A stretch of 64,000 nt of DNA from Methyloligella sp. GL2 (GTDB lineage: Bacteria > Pseudomonadota > Alphaproteobacteria > Rhizobiales > Methyloligellaceae), in the NCBI RefSeq assembly GCF_013341275.1, contig NZ_CP054476.1:1-64000 (forward strand), read 5' to 3'. Shown one piece after another: positions 27,085 through 35,951 of the stretch. The position numbers and the translations under genes are program-made. The number at the start of each line of letters is the position of its first letter. Position 1 is the first letter of the stretch. Under the pieces are notes generated by a model. It did not search any database, was not told the origin of the DNA, and saw nothing but the letters and a program-made list of their open reading frames with translations.

Positions 27085-29466
27085 TTACGTGGCCTGCTCC
27101 GGTGCGGCGGGCGCCAGAGGCAGGATCTCCACCGGCACCCGTTCCGTCCTGACCTCGACGGTGCAGCCTTGCGGCGGTTTGCCGTCGGTCCGGATATAGC
27201 CCAGCGCGATGGAGTTGCCGCCTTGGCGGGCCCCGCCACTGGTGGTCCAGCCGATCTTCTCATCGCCGAGATAGATGGCTTGCTTGCCTGAGAGGCTGGC
27301 ATTTGGGTCGGCGCAGATCACCTTGGCAAGACGCCGCTCCGGCGCCGCACCCTTTCGCCCTGCAAAAGCTTCGGCGCCGATGAACTCCTGGCCGTTTGCG
27401 CTATCGATCTCGCCTTCGAGCCCGGCTTCGGCCGGCGAGTCCTCGACGCTGAAATCGATACCCCAAACCGGCTTGCCCGCCATTTGCGAGAGCCAGGAGA
27501 GAGACCGGCGGCTGGCGAGGACCATGCCCTGCTCGGCACCGGCCTCAACGATCGCGTCCCAGACGGCGAGCGCATATTCGGTCGGAACGTGGAGGGTCCA
27601 GCCGATCACATCGCGTTCCGGCTGATGCAACAGCCAGACCGGCGACAGCGCGGCGGTCGTCTCGAAGCCGGTGCCCGGCGCCAGTCCGGCGCGCCATTTG
27701 CGCGGCTCCACCACGGCTTGCAGAATTGCCGGCGCGTTGGGGCCGGCAAGACCGATAATGGCCCAGCCGGAGGTCTCATCGACGAGGAAAGCATCTTCGC
27801 GGGTCTCCACGGCGCGGCGGAGCTGCTCGAAAAGAAGCGTCGCCCGCGCCGTATCGCCGATCACCAGATATTCCTCGGCCGACTTGCACAGCACATCAGC
27901 CTCGGCGCGGATGCGCCCCGAGGGGGTGAGCATCAGCGCACGGGAAATGCTGCCGGGCTCCGCGCCAAGCGGCGTCGCAAAAACCCGCTTCAGCACAGTC
28001 GCCGCACCCGAACCAAGCACGGCGAATTTCGCCGCCGGGCTGAGGTCGCTCAGAATCGCAGTCTCCTCGGCGGCCTTACAGGCGGCAGCAGAAGAAGTAT
28101 CGGAGCTTCCGTCACCGTCCGTCTCGAACCAGGCGGGGCATTCCCAGCCGGCGATGGGCTCGAACACCGCGCCGGCATGCTTCAGCCGATCGTAGAACGG
28201 CGTGCGGCGCAGCGGCCGGCCCAGCTTCTCCAGCAAGGCCGGATCGCCCATGCCGTAGTGATTGGCGAAACCTTCATACGCATGGAGCCGGACATGTTCG
28301 TCCGAGCGGTGGTGGCGAGTGAAGCGGCAGATATCGACGGGCCAGAGATCGTAGGGCGCCTCGCCTTCCAGCACCCAGCTCGCAAGCGCCTTGCCCGCGC
28401 CGCCGCCGGCAGCGATGCCGAAGCCGTTAAAGCCGGCGCCGACGAAGACACCGCGCACTTCCGGCGCTTCGCCGAGAATGAACATGCCGTCCTCGGTGAA
28501 GGAATCGAGGCCGTGCACCCAGCTGCGGATACCGGTCTCGGCCAGGGCGGGAATACGGTGCAGCCCACCGGTCATGAAGGATTCGAACTGCTCCAAATCC
28601 TCCTGGAACAGATAATAGGGCTCTTGCGGCAGCTTCGGATCGGTATAGGCGACCGGGTTGAGCTCGTAGCCGCCGAGCATGATGCCGCCCACCTCTTCCT
28701 TGACGAAGATGAGATGGTCGGGGTCGCGGATCGACGGGGCATGCAGAGGCAGGCCCTCGATCGGCTCGGTGATGGCGTATTGGTCGAGGGTCGGCTGCAG
28801 GGGCACGTTAACGCCGATGGTGGCGGCCAGCTGGCGGGTCCAGAGCCCGGCACACAGCACCACGGCCTCGCATTCGATGCGGTGCTCGCCCACCAGAACG
28901 GCGGTGATCTGGCGGTCCTTAACCTCCAGCCCGGTGACAGCGGTGTTCTCGAAGATCTTCACCCCGCGCATCCGCGCGCCTTTGGCAAGCGACACGGTGA
29001 CATCGCTGGGGCTGATCTTGCCGTCGCTCGGCATCCAGGCGGCACAGAGCACGTCATCCACCTGCATGACCGGGAACAGCGATTGCGCTTCGGCCGCAGA
29101 GATCATCTGCGCATCGAGGCCGAAGGTGCGCGCCATGGAGACCGAGGCTTCGATCTGAGTGCGCCGCTCCGGCGTGCAGGCGAGCCGCAATGAACCGGTC
29201 TGCACCCAGCCCGTCGCCTGCTCGGTCTCCGCCTCGAGGCGGCTGTAGAGCGCCGTCGAATCCTGAATCAAGCGGGTGATGCTGGCGCTGCTCCTCAGCT
29301 GACCGACGGCTCCGGCGGCATGCCAGGTGGTGCCGGAGGTGAGCTGCGCCTTTTCGAGAAGAACCACATCCGAACAGCCCTGCGCCGCCAAGTGATACGC
29401 GGTGGAGCAACCAGCGATGCCTCCTCCGATAATAACGATACGGGCCTGTGTGGGAATTCTAGACAA
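27085..29466 (-). CDS. FAD-dependent dehydrogenase with GcvT domain, dimethylglycine/sarcosine dehydrogenase-like
   Basis: A 793-residue flavoprotein of the DMGDH/SarDH family, which oxidatively removes N-methyl groups and passes the one-carbon unit to tetrahydrofolate. The N-terminal DAO domain starts with ARIVIIGGGIAGCSTAYHLA, followed by TSGTTWHAAG, where His49 matches the residue that carries FAD covalently in DMGDH and sarcosine dehydrogenase. The C-terminal GcvT (folate-binding) part runs from about residue 430 to the end, with IGLAGPNAPAIL and a late ALGYIRTD block. It starts with TTG at 29466, with GGAGA seven to eight bases upstream. A GlxA-type regulator is divergent. The exact methylamine cannot be fixed from sequence. 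Confidence 0.88.
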   Translation of the reverse strand: MSRIPTQARIVIIGGGIAGCSTAYHLAAQGCSDVVLLEKAQLTSGTTWHAAGAVGQLRSSASITRLIQDSTALYSRLEAETEQATGWVQTGSLRLACTPERRTQIEASVSMARTFGLDAQMISAAEAQSLFPVMQVDDVLCAAWMPSDGKISPSDVTVSLAKGARMRGVKIFENTAVTGLEVKDRQITAVLVGEHRIECEAVVLCAGLWTRQLAATIGVNVPLQPTLDQYAITEPIEGLPLHAPSIRDPDHLIFVKEEVGGIMLGGYELNPVAYTDPKLPQEPYYLFQEDLEQFESFMTGGLHRIPALAETGIRSWVHGLDSFTEDGMFILGEAPEVRGVFVGAGFNGFGIAAGGGAGKALASWVLEGEAPYDLWPVDICRFTRHHRSDEHVRLHAYEGFANHYGMGDPALLEKLGRPLRRTPFYDRLKHAGAVFEPIAGWECPAWFETDGDGSSDTSSAAACKAAEETAILSDLSPAAKFAVLGSGAATVLKRVFATPLGAEPGSISRALMLTPSGRIRAEADVLCKSAEEYLVIGDTARATLLFEQLRRAVETREDAFLVDETSGWAIIGLAGPNAPAILQAVVEPRKWRAGLAPGTGFETTAALSPVWLLHQPERDVIGWTLHVPTEYALAVWDAIVEAGAEQGMVLASRRSLSWLSQMAGKPVWGIDFSVEDSPAEAGLEGEIDSANGQEFIGAEAFAGRKGAAPERRLAKVICADPNASLSGKQAIYLGDEKIGWTTSGGARQGGNSIALGYIRTDGKPPQGCTVEVRTERVPVEILPLAPAAPEQAT

Positions 29467-29840
29467 GTGAAGGTCTCCTGCCGCCGGTCAGTCGAAGGCC
29501 TCACGGTACCTATGGATTTTCCAAACGTAAAGTGTGGATTTTCCACTACCTGATGGTTTAGAGTTTCCTTCGGTCAGGGGCGATGGGTGTCTGTGTTTTT
29601 GTCGGCGCACCGCCTAACGGCCGCTAACTAACTGATTTTGCACGGTTTTTTTGTGCAAATGGAAACGGGTCGGACTGGATCGAGGATTGCGATCGAAAGG
29701 CTGAGCGCGATGGACGGTGCCCTCATTGAGGCTTGGGCTTTGTGTGGAACCCTCCAATTTGGGGGCCGAATCACGTCTCCGGGACCGTGCGGCTTCCGTG
29801 CCGCGCGGCTTGGCACTTGCTCCGGGAGGACGTATTCGCC
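29467..29840. other. 374-bp divergent promoter region, dehydrogenase operon and GlxA-type regulator
   Basis: No gene is supported. It contains the paired palindromes at 29513–29545. A second AT-rich stretch around 29620–29660 (TTTTGCACGGTTTTTTTGTGC, an imperfect inverted repeat of GCAC/GTGC) may belong to the regulator promoter. Confidence 0.5.
29513..29546. promoter_or_regulatory. Tandem operator: two TGGATTTTCCA palindromes 22 bp apart
   Basis: TGGATTTTCCA occurs at 29513–29523 and again at 29535–29545. Each is a TGGA-N3-TCCA inverted repeat, and start-to-start spacing is 22 bp, two helical turns, so one protein complex could bind both on the same DNA face. They lie 47–80 bp upstream of the dehydrogenase start. 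The block AAAGTGTGGA…TCCA is shared with the site before the kinase gene at 24.4 kb. Confidence 0.65.
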
Positions 29841-30827
29841 GTGACCTCCGTGCTTCCGACCATCCGTCCGCAGCAAACGCCGGCCTGGACTCCAGACCGC
29901 GCTTCGTCGATCCGGCAGATCGGCCTTCTGGTTCTCGACAATTTCTCGATGGTGGCGCTGTCCTGCGCCATCGAGGTTCTGCGCACCGCCAATCGCCATA
30001 GCGAGACGGCCGACTATGCCTGGAGCGTACTCGCGCTCCGGCGTGGCGCAGTGCGCTCCGTTGACGGCACGGCTGAGATCGCAGCCATCGGCTATGACGA
30101 GGCCGCGCCTCTCGATCTGGTGCTGGTCTGCGGCGGCACCGAGATCGAAGCGCCGGTCGACGATGCTCTGATTGGCTTACTGCACCGCATCGCGGGCGAC
30201 GGCGCCGCTCTCGGCGGGGTGTGCAACGGTGCCTATGCGCTGGCAAAGGCCGGGCTTCTCGACGGGTATCGCTGCGCGCTGCAAAGGCCCGATTTGCCCC
30301 GTCTGCGGCGGGAGCATCCCGATGTGGTGTTCCTGGAGCGGCTTGCGGTGATCGATCGCGACCGCATGACCTGCGGCGGCGGTATCGCCACGGTCGACAT
30401 GATGCTGAGCCTGGTGGCGCGGCGGCTCGGACGGGAGCTGGCGAACACGGTCTCCAAGCATGTCGGCCTGCCGCACCGCGCCGATGGCGAGCATGCTTGC
30501 GTCGAGGTCGAGCACCAGACATTGGCGACCATTATCGCGCTGATGCAGACCAATCTGGAGGAGCCTCTGTCGGCGCAGGAGCTTGCGAGCCATGCAGGGA
30601 TCTCGCTGCGTCACGTGCAACGGATGTTCCAGCTGACCTACGGCACTACGCTTTCGCACTATTATCTGAGCCTGCGGCTGAGGCGTGCGCGGGAGATGGT
30701 GACGAATTCGAGCCTGTCGCTGACCGAGATCGCGGTGGCGTGCGGCTTCGCCTCGCCTGCTCATTTCAGCCGCACCTATAAGGCGCAATACGGCAAGGCG
30801 CCGAGCGCAGAGCGTCCACCAAAATGA
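29841..30827 (+). CDS. GlxA-family AraC-type transcriptional regulator
   Basis: A 328-residue regulator with an N-terminal DJ-1/PfpI-like (amidotransferase fold) sensing domain (about 25–195: IGLLVLDNFSMVALSCAIEV, GGVCNGAYALAKAGLLDG) and two C-terminal AraC helix-turn-helices (about 225–320: EELASHAGISLRHVQRMF-like, EIAVACGFASPAHFSRTYK). GTG 29841 is chosen because GGGAGGA lies ten bases upstream. Relatives GbdR and SouR of Pseudomonas respond to glycine betaine, dimethylglycine or sarcosine and switch on their oxidation. Its divergence from a DMG/sarcosine dehydrogenase-like gene supports a similar role here. Confidence 0.9.
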   Translation: MTSVLPTIRPQQTPAWTPDRASSIRQIGLLVLDNFSMVALSCAIEVLRTANRHSETADYAWSVLALRRGAVRSVDGTAEIAAIGYDEAAPLDLVLVCGGTEIEAPVDDALIGLLHRIAGDGAALGGVCNGAYALAKAGLLDGYRCALQRPDLPRLRREHPDVVFLERLAVIDRDRMTCGGGIATVDMMLSLVARRLGRELANTVSKHVGLPHRADGEHACVEVEHQTLATIIALMQTNLEEPLSAQELASHAGISLRHVQRMFQLTYGTTLSHYYLSLRLRRAREMVTNSSLSLTEIAVACGFASPAHFSRTYKAQYGKAPSAERPPK

Positions 30828-30830
30828 AAA

Positions 30831-30852
30831 CCCGCCGGCGGATGCCGGCGGG
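30831..30852 (-). terminator. Terminator of the hyuA–hyuB operon
   Basis: CCCGCCGGC (30831–30839) pairs with GCCGGCGGG (30844–30852) over a 4-nt loop. On the minus strand the hairpin is followed by TTTTCATTTT, giving a terminator 34 bp after the hyuB stop. It starts 3 bp after the stop codon of the plus-strand regulator. Confidence 0.7.
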
Positions 30853-30885
30853 CCCTCTTACAGGTCGTGATGCTAAGCTGCGGGT

Positions 30886-32568
30886 TTAGCCGGCCTGCGG
30901 GAGCTCTGCCGGCTCGATGCCGTAGGTCTCCTTCACCGCTTCGGCGGTGATCTTGCCTTCGCGAAGATCGCGGGCGATGGCGGCCTTGTCGCGGGCTTTC
31001 GGATCGCCATATCCGCCGCCGCCGCCGGTGACGGCGATCAGCTTGTCGCCGGCCTGGACCAGAACGCGGTTCTTATGGATATCCATGGTGCTGCCGTCGG
31101 CACGCTCCAGGATCAGCTTCGCCGGCCGGCCCGGCCGACCTCCGGCCTTGCCCCAAGGGGCAAATTCCGGGTTGGTCTGCTCGGTGTAGAAAACCACGTC
31201 GCAGGTATCCAGGAACTCATAGACCCGCCGGATGCCGAGGCCGCCGCGATATTCGCCGACGCCAGCGGAATCGACGGCCAGCTCGGTGGTGCCGATGCGG
31301 ATGGGATATTGCAGCTCGCAAATCTCCATCGGCAGGATGCCGACATTGCCGAGATAGGTATCCACCGCGCTCAAACCATCGCCGCCGGTATGGCCGCCGA
31401 GCCCGCCGCCGAGATCGTCGGACATGACGACCGGCAGGTTGGAGCGCGGATGCCGGCATTCCGCCGCCATGCTGGAGAAGCCGACAAAGGCGCCGGCGCT
31501 CTCGAGCTTCGGATTGATCTCGGCGAGCGCCCGGATCAGCGTATCGCAGACCCGCTGCGCCGCCAGGTGGCGCAGGCTGACCGCGGCGGGAAAGCGCGGA
31601 TTCACCGCCGAGCCTTCCGGCAGGATCATCGTGATCGGCCGCAGGCTGCCGGCGGTCTGCTCGCCATCGGCATCGAAGCCGGCCTTGACCGCGAACATCA
31701 CCGCCGCCATGGCCGCGGTGCTGGAGGCGTTCATGCCGCCTTCCATCTGCGGGCCGGTGCCGGTGAAGTCGACGACGATCTCGTCGCCCTTGATCTCCAC
31801 GCTGATCTCGATGCGGACCGGCTCACCGCCGCAGCCGTCATCGTCGAGATAGCCGACGGCGTTGGACTTGCCGTCCGGGCAGGCCGCGATGGCGGCGCGC
31901 ACCCGGCGCTCGGACTGGTCGATGCGCTCGGTCATGGCGCTGCCGATAACGGAGGCGCCGTATTTCTCGATCAGTGCATCCATGCGGCGGACGCCCAGCT
32001 TGGCGGCAGCAACCTGCGCCCGCAGATCGCCGAGGCTGGAACGCGGGTCGCGCACATTGTTCTCGATATAGCGGAACAGCGGCTCGCAGGCCTTGCCCTC
32101 CTCGAACAGCTTCACATACGGGAAGCGCAGGCCCTCCTCGAACACCGAGCGGTTGGCGAAGCCTTCGGTTCCCGGATTGGTGCCGCCGATATCGGCGTGG
32201 TGGGCCAAATTGCCGACCCAGGCGACCAGCTTGCCGTCGGCGAAGACCGGCGCGAAGAGGTGGATGTCCGGCGTATGGGTGCAGCCCCGATAGGGGTCGT
32301 TGCCGATGAAGATGTCGCCCGGCTTGATGGTCGGAAGCGGGTTCTCCTTCAGCAGCTCCGGCAGCGCCATCACCATGGAATTGAGCAAGGCCGGGATCAC
32401 ATCGTCCTGGGCCACGGTATCGCCTTCGGCGGTGAAGATGGCGCAGGAATAGTCGAACATCTCGCGGATGATCGGCGAATGGGAGGAGCGGCGGAGCGCT
32501 TCGCCCATCTCGCCAACGGTGGCTCTGAATGCGCTGCCGATAACGGCAACGGTCACTTGATCGATCAC
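30886..32568 (-). CDS. hyuB: Hydantoinase B / oxoprolinase-type subunit
   Basis: A 560-residue member of the hydantoinase B/oxoprolinase family, the partner of HyuA-type ATPases that open cyclic amides (hydantoins, N-methylhydantoin, 5-oxoproline) or carboxylate acetone-like compounds. The MGEALRRSSHSPIIREMFDYSC opening (in part), NDPYRGCTHTPDIHLF and GGGGGYGDP near the end are family hallmarks. It starts with GTG overlapping the hyuA stop codon (GTGA at 32565–32568), so the two subunits are translationally coupled. The substrate cannot be read from sequence; the neighbouring creatinase-like and sarcosine-dehydrogenase-like genes hint at an N-methylated compound. Confidence 0.9.
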   Translation of the reverse strand: MIDQVTVAVIGSAFRATVGEMGEALRRSSHSPIIREMFDYSCAIFTAEGDTVAQDDVIPALLNSMVMALPELLKENPLPTIKPGDIFIGNDPYRGCTHTPDIHLFAPVFADGKLVAWVGNLAHHADIGGTNPGTEGFANRSVFEEGLRFPYVKLFEEGKACEPLFRYIENNVRDPRSSLGDLRAQVAAAKLGVRRMDALIEKYGASVIGSAMTERIDQSERRVRAAIAACPDGKSNAVGYLDDDGCGGEPVRIEISVEIKGDEIVVDFTGTGPQMEGGMNASSTAAMAAVMFAVKAGFDADGEQTAGSLRPITMILPEGSAVNPRFPAAVSLRHLAAQRVCDTLIRALAEINPKLESAGAFVGFSSMAAECRHPRSNLPVVMSDDLGGGLGGHTGGDGLSAVDTYLGNVGILPMEICELQYPIRIGTTELAVDSAGVGEYRGGLGIRRVYEFLDTCDVVFYTEQTNPEFAPWGKAGGRPGRPAKLILERADGSTMDIHKNRVLVQAGDKLIAVTGGGGGYGDPKARDKAAIARDLREGKITAEAVKETYGIEPAELPQAG

Positions 32569-34607
32569 GCTGCACTCTCCTCACTGATGACCATGTTCTC
32601 GCTAGCGTCGATTTTGGCGCCGTAGCCCGGCAGCAGGACGGTGGTGGTGTCGAGCTGCTCGACGATGGCGGGGCCGGAAATCGTCGTGCCCGGCTTGAGG
32701 GCGTGGCGCTTGTAGATCGGGGTGGCGACATAGCCGCCCGCCTCGTCGAACCAGACCTCGCGGGTCTCCGGCTCGGCGGTGACCTCATCGCCTTCTTGCG
32801 TCTCGACGCGCGGGGCGTCGAACAGACCCCAGCCGATGATCCGGGCGGCAACGATCTCGGCGCGGTCGTCGACGGAGGAGTGGCCGTAGACCCGCTCATG
32901 GGTCTCGTGGAACCGCTCCAGAACCTTCTCGATGGCTTCGCCCTTCTCGCAGGGCACGGTGACCGCAAATTCCTGGCCGAGATAGCGCAGGTCGAGGGCG
33001 AACTCGACGCGGCGGCGTTCGGCCGGGATACCGTCGGTCTCCAGCACCTCCAGCGTCCGCTTCTCCAGATCGTCCTGGGCCGCTTCGATGGCGGCGAGAT
33101 CGGGCTCGTCGGCAAACATGATGAGCGGCAGGGACAGATCGTGGCGGAGCTTGGCGGCCAGAAGCCCGGTGGCGCTGAGGAGCCCCGGACGCTTCGGCAC
33201 CAGCACGCGCGGAATGCCGAGGGTCTTGGCGAGCGCCACGGCGTTCAGCGCGCCGGCACCGCCGGCGGCCACCAGGGTGAAGTCGCGAAGGTCGTCGCCA
33301 TGGCGCGCCGCGCATTGGCGGATGGCGCCGGCCATATCGGCCTCCATGACGGCGACGACGCCGAGCGCCGCCTTCTCCACCGAGAGGTCGAGAGTCTCGG
33401 CAATATTCGAGAACGCCTCGCCAGCGGCACCGCGGTCGACACTGAGATCGCCGCCGAGCAGGCCTTGCGGGTTAAGACGGCCGAGCAGAACTTGCGCGTC
33501 GGTCACGGTCGGCTCGGTGCCGCCCTTGCCGAAGCAGACCGGTCCCGGATCGGCACCGGCGCTGATCGGGCCGACCCGCAGCGCGCCACCGGCGTCGACC
33601 CAGGCGATGCTGCCGCCGCCCGCACCGATGGTCTCGATCTCAAGATTGAGCAGGGTGAGCGGAATGCCGTTGGGCAACGGCATGTCGTGGCGCACGCGCG
33701 GACGGCTATCGACGACGATGCCGATATCGGCGCTGGTGCCGCCGACATCCAAGGTGACGAGATTCTTCATCCCCATGGGCTCGGCGGCGAAGATGGCGCC
33801 GATGACGCCGGCCGCCGGGCCTGAGAGCACCAGCTGATGCGCCTGCTCGCCGACGGAGCGGGCGGCGGTGCCGGTGCCGCCATTGCTCTGCATGATGTAG
33901 AGCGGGCAGCTCAGCCCCTCATCGCGCAGGCTGTTCTCCAGATTGGAGATGTAGGGATCCAGCAGCGGCGCCAGGGTGGCGTTGATCGCGGTGGTGGCGA
34001 AACGGGGATATTCGCGCGGCTCCGGCGAGATCTGCGCCGAATGGGCGACGTAGATGTCCGGAAATTCCTCGCGCAGCATGGCGGCGATGGCGCTCTCATG
34101 AGCGTTGTTGACGAAGGAGAACAGCCCGCCGACGGCGAAAGCCTGCACGCCGTCATCGACCAGCCGCTTGGCGGCTTCCTTCGCGGCATCCAGATCGAGC
34201 GCCTCGATCTCGGTGCCGTCGGCAGCGATGCGGCCGGGGACTTCCACCCGGCGGTCGCGCTCGATGATGGCCGATTTCTCGCGCTGCTGCAGATCGTACA
34301 GATCGGGCCGCATCTGGGTGCCGATCTCCAGCACGTCGCGGCAGCCGCGGGTGCCGATGAAACCGCCGCGCACATAACGGTCCATGATCACCGCGTTGGT
34401 GGCGATGGTGGTGCCGTGATAGACGGCGTCGATATCGCTGGCGGGAAGCCCGGTCTCGTCCAGAAGCTTCAGAATTCCGTTCAGAACCGCCCGGTCCGGA
34501 TGTTTCGGCTGAGAGGGCACCTTGGCGACCGCCATGGTGCGCGCTTCATCATCGATGAGCACGCAATCCGTGAACGTGCCCCCAGTGTCGACGCCAATCC
34601 GTCGCAT
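32565..34607 (-). CDS. hyuA: Hydantoinase A / oxoprolinase-type subunit
   Basis: A 680-residue ATP-dependent subunit of the hydantoinase A/acetone-carboxylase-beta family. The N-terminal RIGVDTGGTFTDCVLIDD is the phosphate-binding signature of the ASKHA fold, followed by VYHGTTIATNAVI and the central DVGGTSADIGIV block. The C-terminal beta-rich part ends around GPAIVEQLDTTTVLLPG. Length fits N-methylhydantoinase A (about 690) rather than the fused 1,200-residue oxoprolinase. ATG 34607 has GGGGAG close upstream. It lies 83 bp after the M24-family gene on the same strand. Confidence 0.92.
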   Translation of the reverse strand: MRRIGVDTGGTFTDCVLIDDEARTMAVAKVPSQPKHPDRAVLNGILKLLDETGLPASDIDAVYHGTTIATNAVIMDRYVRGGFIGTRGCRDVLEIGTQMRPDLYDLQQREKSAIIERDRRVEVPGRIAADGTEIEALDLDAAKEAAKRLVDDGVQAFAVGGLFSFVNNAHESAIAAMLREEFPDIYVAHSAQISPEPREYPRFATTAINATLAPLLDPYISNLENSLRDEGLSCPLYIMQSNGGTGTAARSVGEQAHQLVLSGPAAGVIGAIFAAEPMGMKNLVTLDVGGTSADIGIVVDSRPRVRHDMPLPNGIPLTLLNLEIETIGAGGGSIAWVDAGGALRVGPISAGADPGPVCFGKGGTEPTVTDAQVLLGRLNPQGLLGGDLSVDRGAAGEAFSNIAETLDLSVEKAALGVVAVMEADMAGAIRQCAARHGDDLRDFTLVAAGGAGALNAVALAKTLGIPRVLVPKRPGLLSATGLLAAKLRHDLSLPLIMFADEPDLAAIEAAQDDLEKRTLEVLETDGIPAERRRVEFALDLRYLGQEFAVTVPCEKGEAIEKVLERFHETHERVYGHSSVDDRAEIVAARIIGWGLFDAPRVETQEGDEVTAEPETREVWFDEAGGYVATPIYKRHALKPGTTISGPAIVEQLDTTTVLLPGYGAKIDASENMVISEESAA

Positions 34608-34690
34608 GCTACTCCCCTACAAGCTGGTGATGGCGCGCGGCCGGCCGGGGAACCGACCAGCCGCACGTTTTCGTGGTTTCGGATCGTGGC

Positions 34691-35905
34691 TTAGCGGACT
34701 GCCAGCACCCGGTCCTTGCCAGGCGTCAGCACCTCGCAGCCGGTCTCGGTGACCGCCACGCTCTCGCTGAAGCCGAGGCCATATTTGTCGGACGGGACCC
34801 AGACGCAGATCGGCAGATGGAAGGTCATGCCGGGCTGCAGCACGTCTTCGGAACCAGGCGAGATGTAGACCGGGTTCTCGGTCCAGGTCGGCTGGAAGCC
34901 CATGCCGATGGAGTAGCCGAAGCCGCCGTGGAAGTAGGTGCCTTCCGGAGCATCGTCGAGGCCGCGCTGGGCGTCCTTGGCGACATCGTCACCGGTGCGG
35001 CCCGGCTTGATGTTCTCCAGAAGCAGCTCGACCACCTTGATGCTGGCATCGGCCAGGCGCTTGGTGCCATCGGGCGGGGTGCCGACCACGGCACTGCGCA
35101 TGGAGGGCGCGTTGTAGCGGTGATAGCAGCCGGAATATTCCAGATAGACCGCCTCGCCCTTGGCCACCGGAATGCGCTTATACGGAGCGTGCGGCATATA
35201 GGCCGCGCGCTTGCCGGTGGCGATCATCGGATCGATGGACATCAGCTCCGAGCCGGCCGAAACCATGGCACCGTAGCCGGCGCCGGCGATCTGGGTGTCG
35301 GTGGCACCTTCGGTGACCGCGGCGATGGAGGCCTCAAGGCCGATGGCGGTGTACTCGCCGGCCTTGCGCATATAGTCGAGCTCCTTGGCCGTCTTGATCA
35401 GCCGGACGTCGAGCACCAGGCGGGTCGCGTCGTAGAACTTGGCGGTCGGCAGCAGGCTGGCGAGCTTCAGATAGCTCTTGGTGTCGAAGGCACCGCTGGC
35501 GAAGGTCTCCGCATAGCCCATCTCAAGACCGATGGTCTTACCCTCGGCACCGAGCCCTTTCAGGATCTCGGCGAGCTGAGTGGCGGTGTCCTGGGCCTCG
35601 TACCAATAGAACACCCGGATGTCCTTGATGTTGCTCATCAGCATGGCGCAGGTCGCTTCGAGCTCAGAGGCGTGCAGGATGACATCGCCCGTGGTGCCCA
35701 GAATGCCGATGGTGTAGCCGGGCGACATGCAGGTGTCGTAGCCGGTGAGATAGCAGAGGTTCGGGGTGTTGCTGATCAGCAGAAAGTCGACGCCCTGCTC
35801 GACCATCTTCTTCTGCACCTTCTGTACACGCTCGGCGTACTCGGCCTCGGTGAACGGGAGCTCCCTGGGAAGCGGCGACTCTTGGAGTACGCTTACGAGA
35901 TCCAT
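34691..35905 (-). CDS. M24-family creatinase/ectoine-hydrolase-like protein without metal ligands
   Basis: A 404-residue pita-bread-fold protein, the size of creatinase (creatine to sarcosine plus urea) and of ectoine hydrolase. The N-terminal creatinase-N domain covers about residues 18–165 and the catalytic domain 170–400. The five metal ligands of M24 peptidases are largely gone: positions expected to be Asp are Glu256 and Ala266, and the metal/catalytic His block reads FGYSIGMGF with Tyr331. Only Glu381 remains in place. It is therefore unlikely to be a metallopeptidase; a metal-free amidohydrolase is more likely. An Lrp/AsnC gene precedes it, as in ectoine-degradation clusters, but the other ectoine genes are absent. 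Confidence 0.75.
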   Translation of the reverse strand: MDLVSVLQESPLPRELPFTEAEYAERVQKVQKKMVEQGVDFLLISNTPNLCYLTGYDTCMSPGYTIGILGTTGDVILHASELEATCAMLMSNIKDIRVFYWYEAQDTATQLAEILKGLGAEGKTIGLEMGYAETFASGAFDTKSYLKLASLLPTAKFYDATRLVLDVRLIKTAKELDYMRKAGEYTAIGLEASIAAVTEGATDTQIAGAGYGAMVSAGSELMSIDPMIATGKRAAYMPHAPYKRIPVAKGEAVYLEYSGCYHRYNAPSMRSAVVGTPPDGTKRLADASIKVVELLLENIKPGRTGDDVAKDAQRGLDDAPEGTYFHGGFGYSIGMGFQPTWTENPVYISPGSEDVLQPGMTFHLPICVWVPSDKYGLGFSESVAVTETGCEVLTPGKDRVLAVR

Positions 35906-35951
35906 TACTTCGTCCTTCTCTCCATGCTGTGAGTGGTGATTTTTCGGAGGG

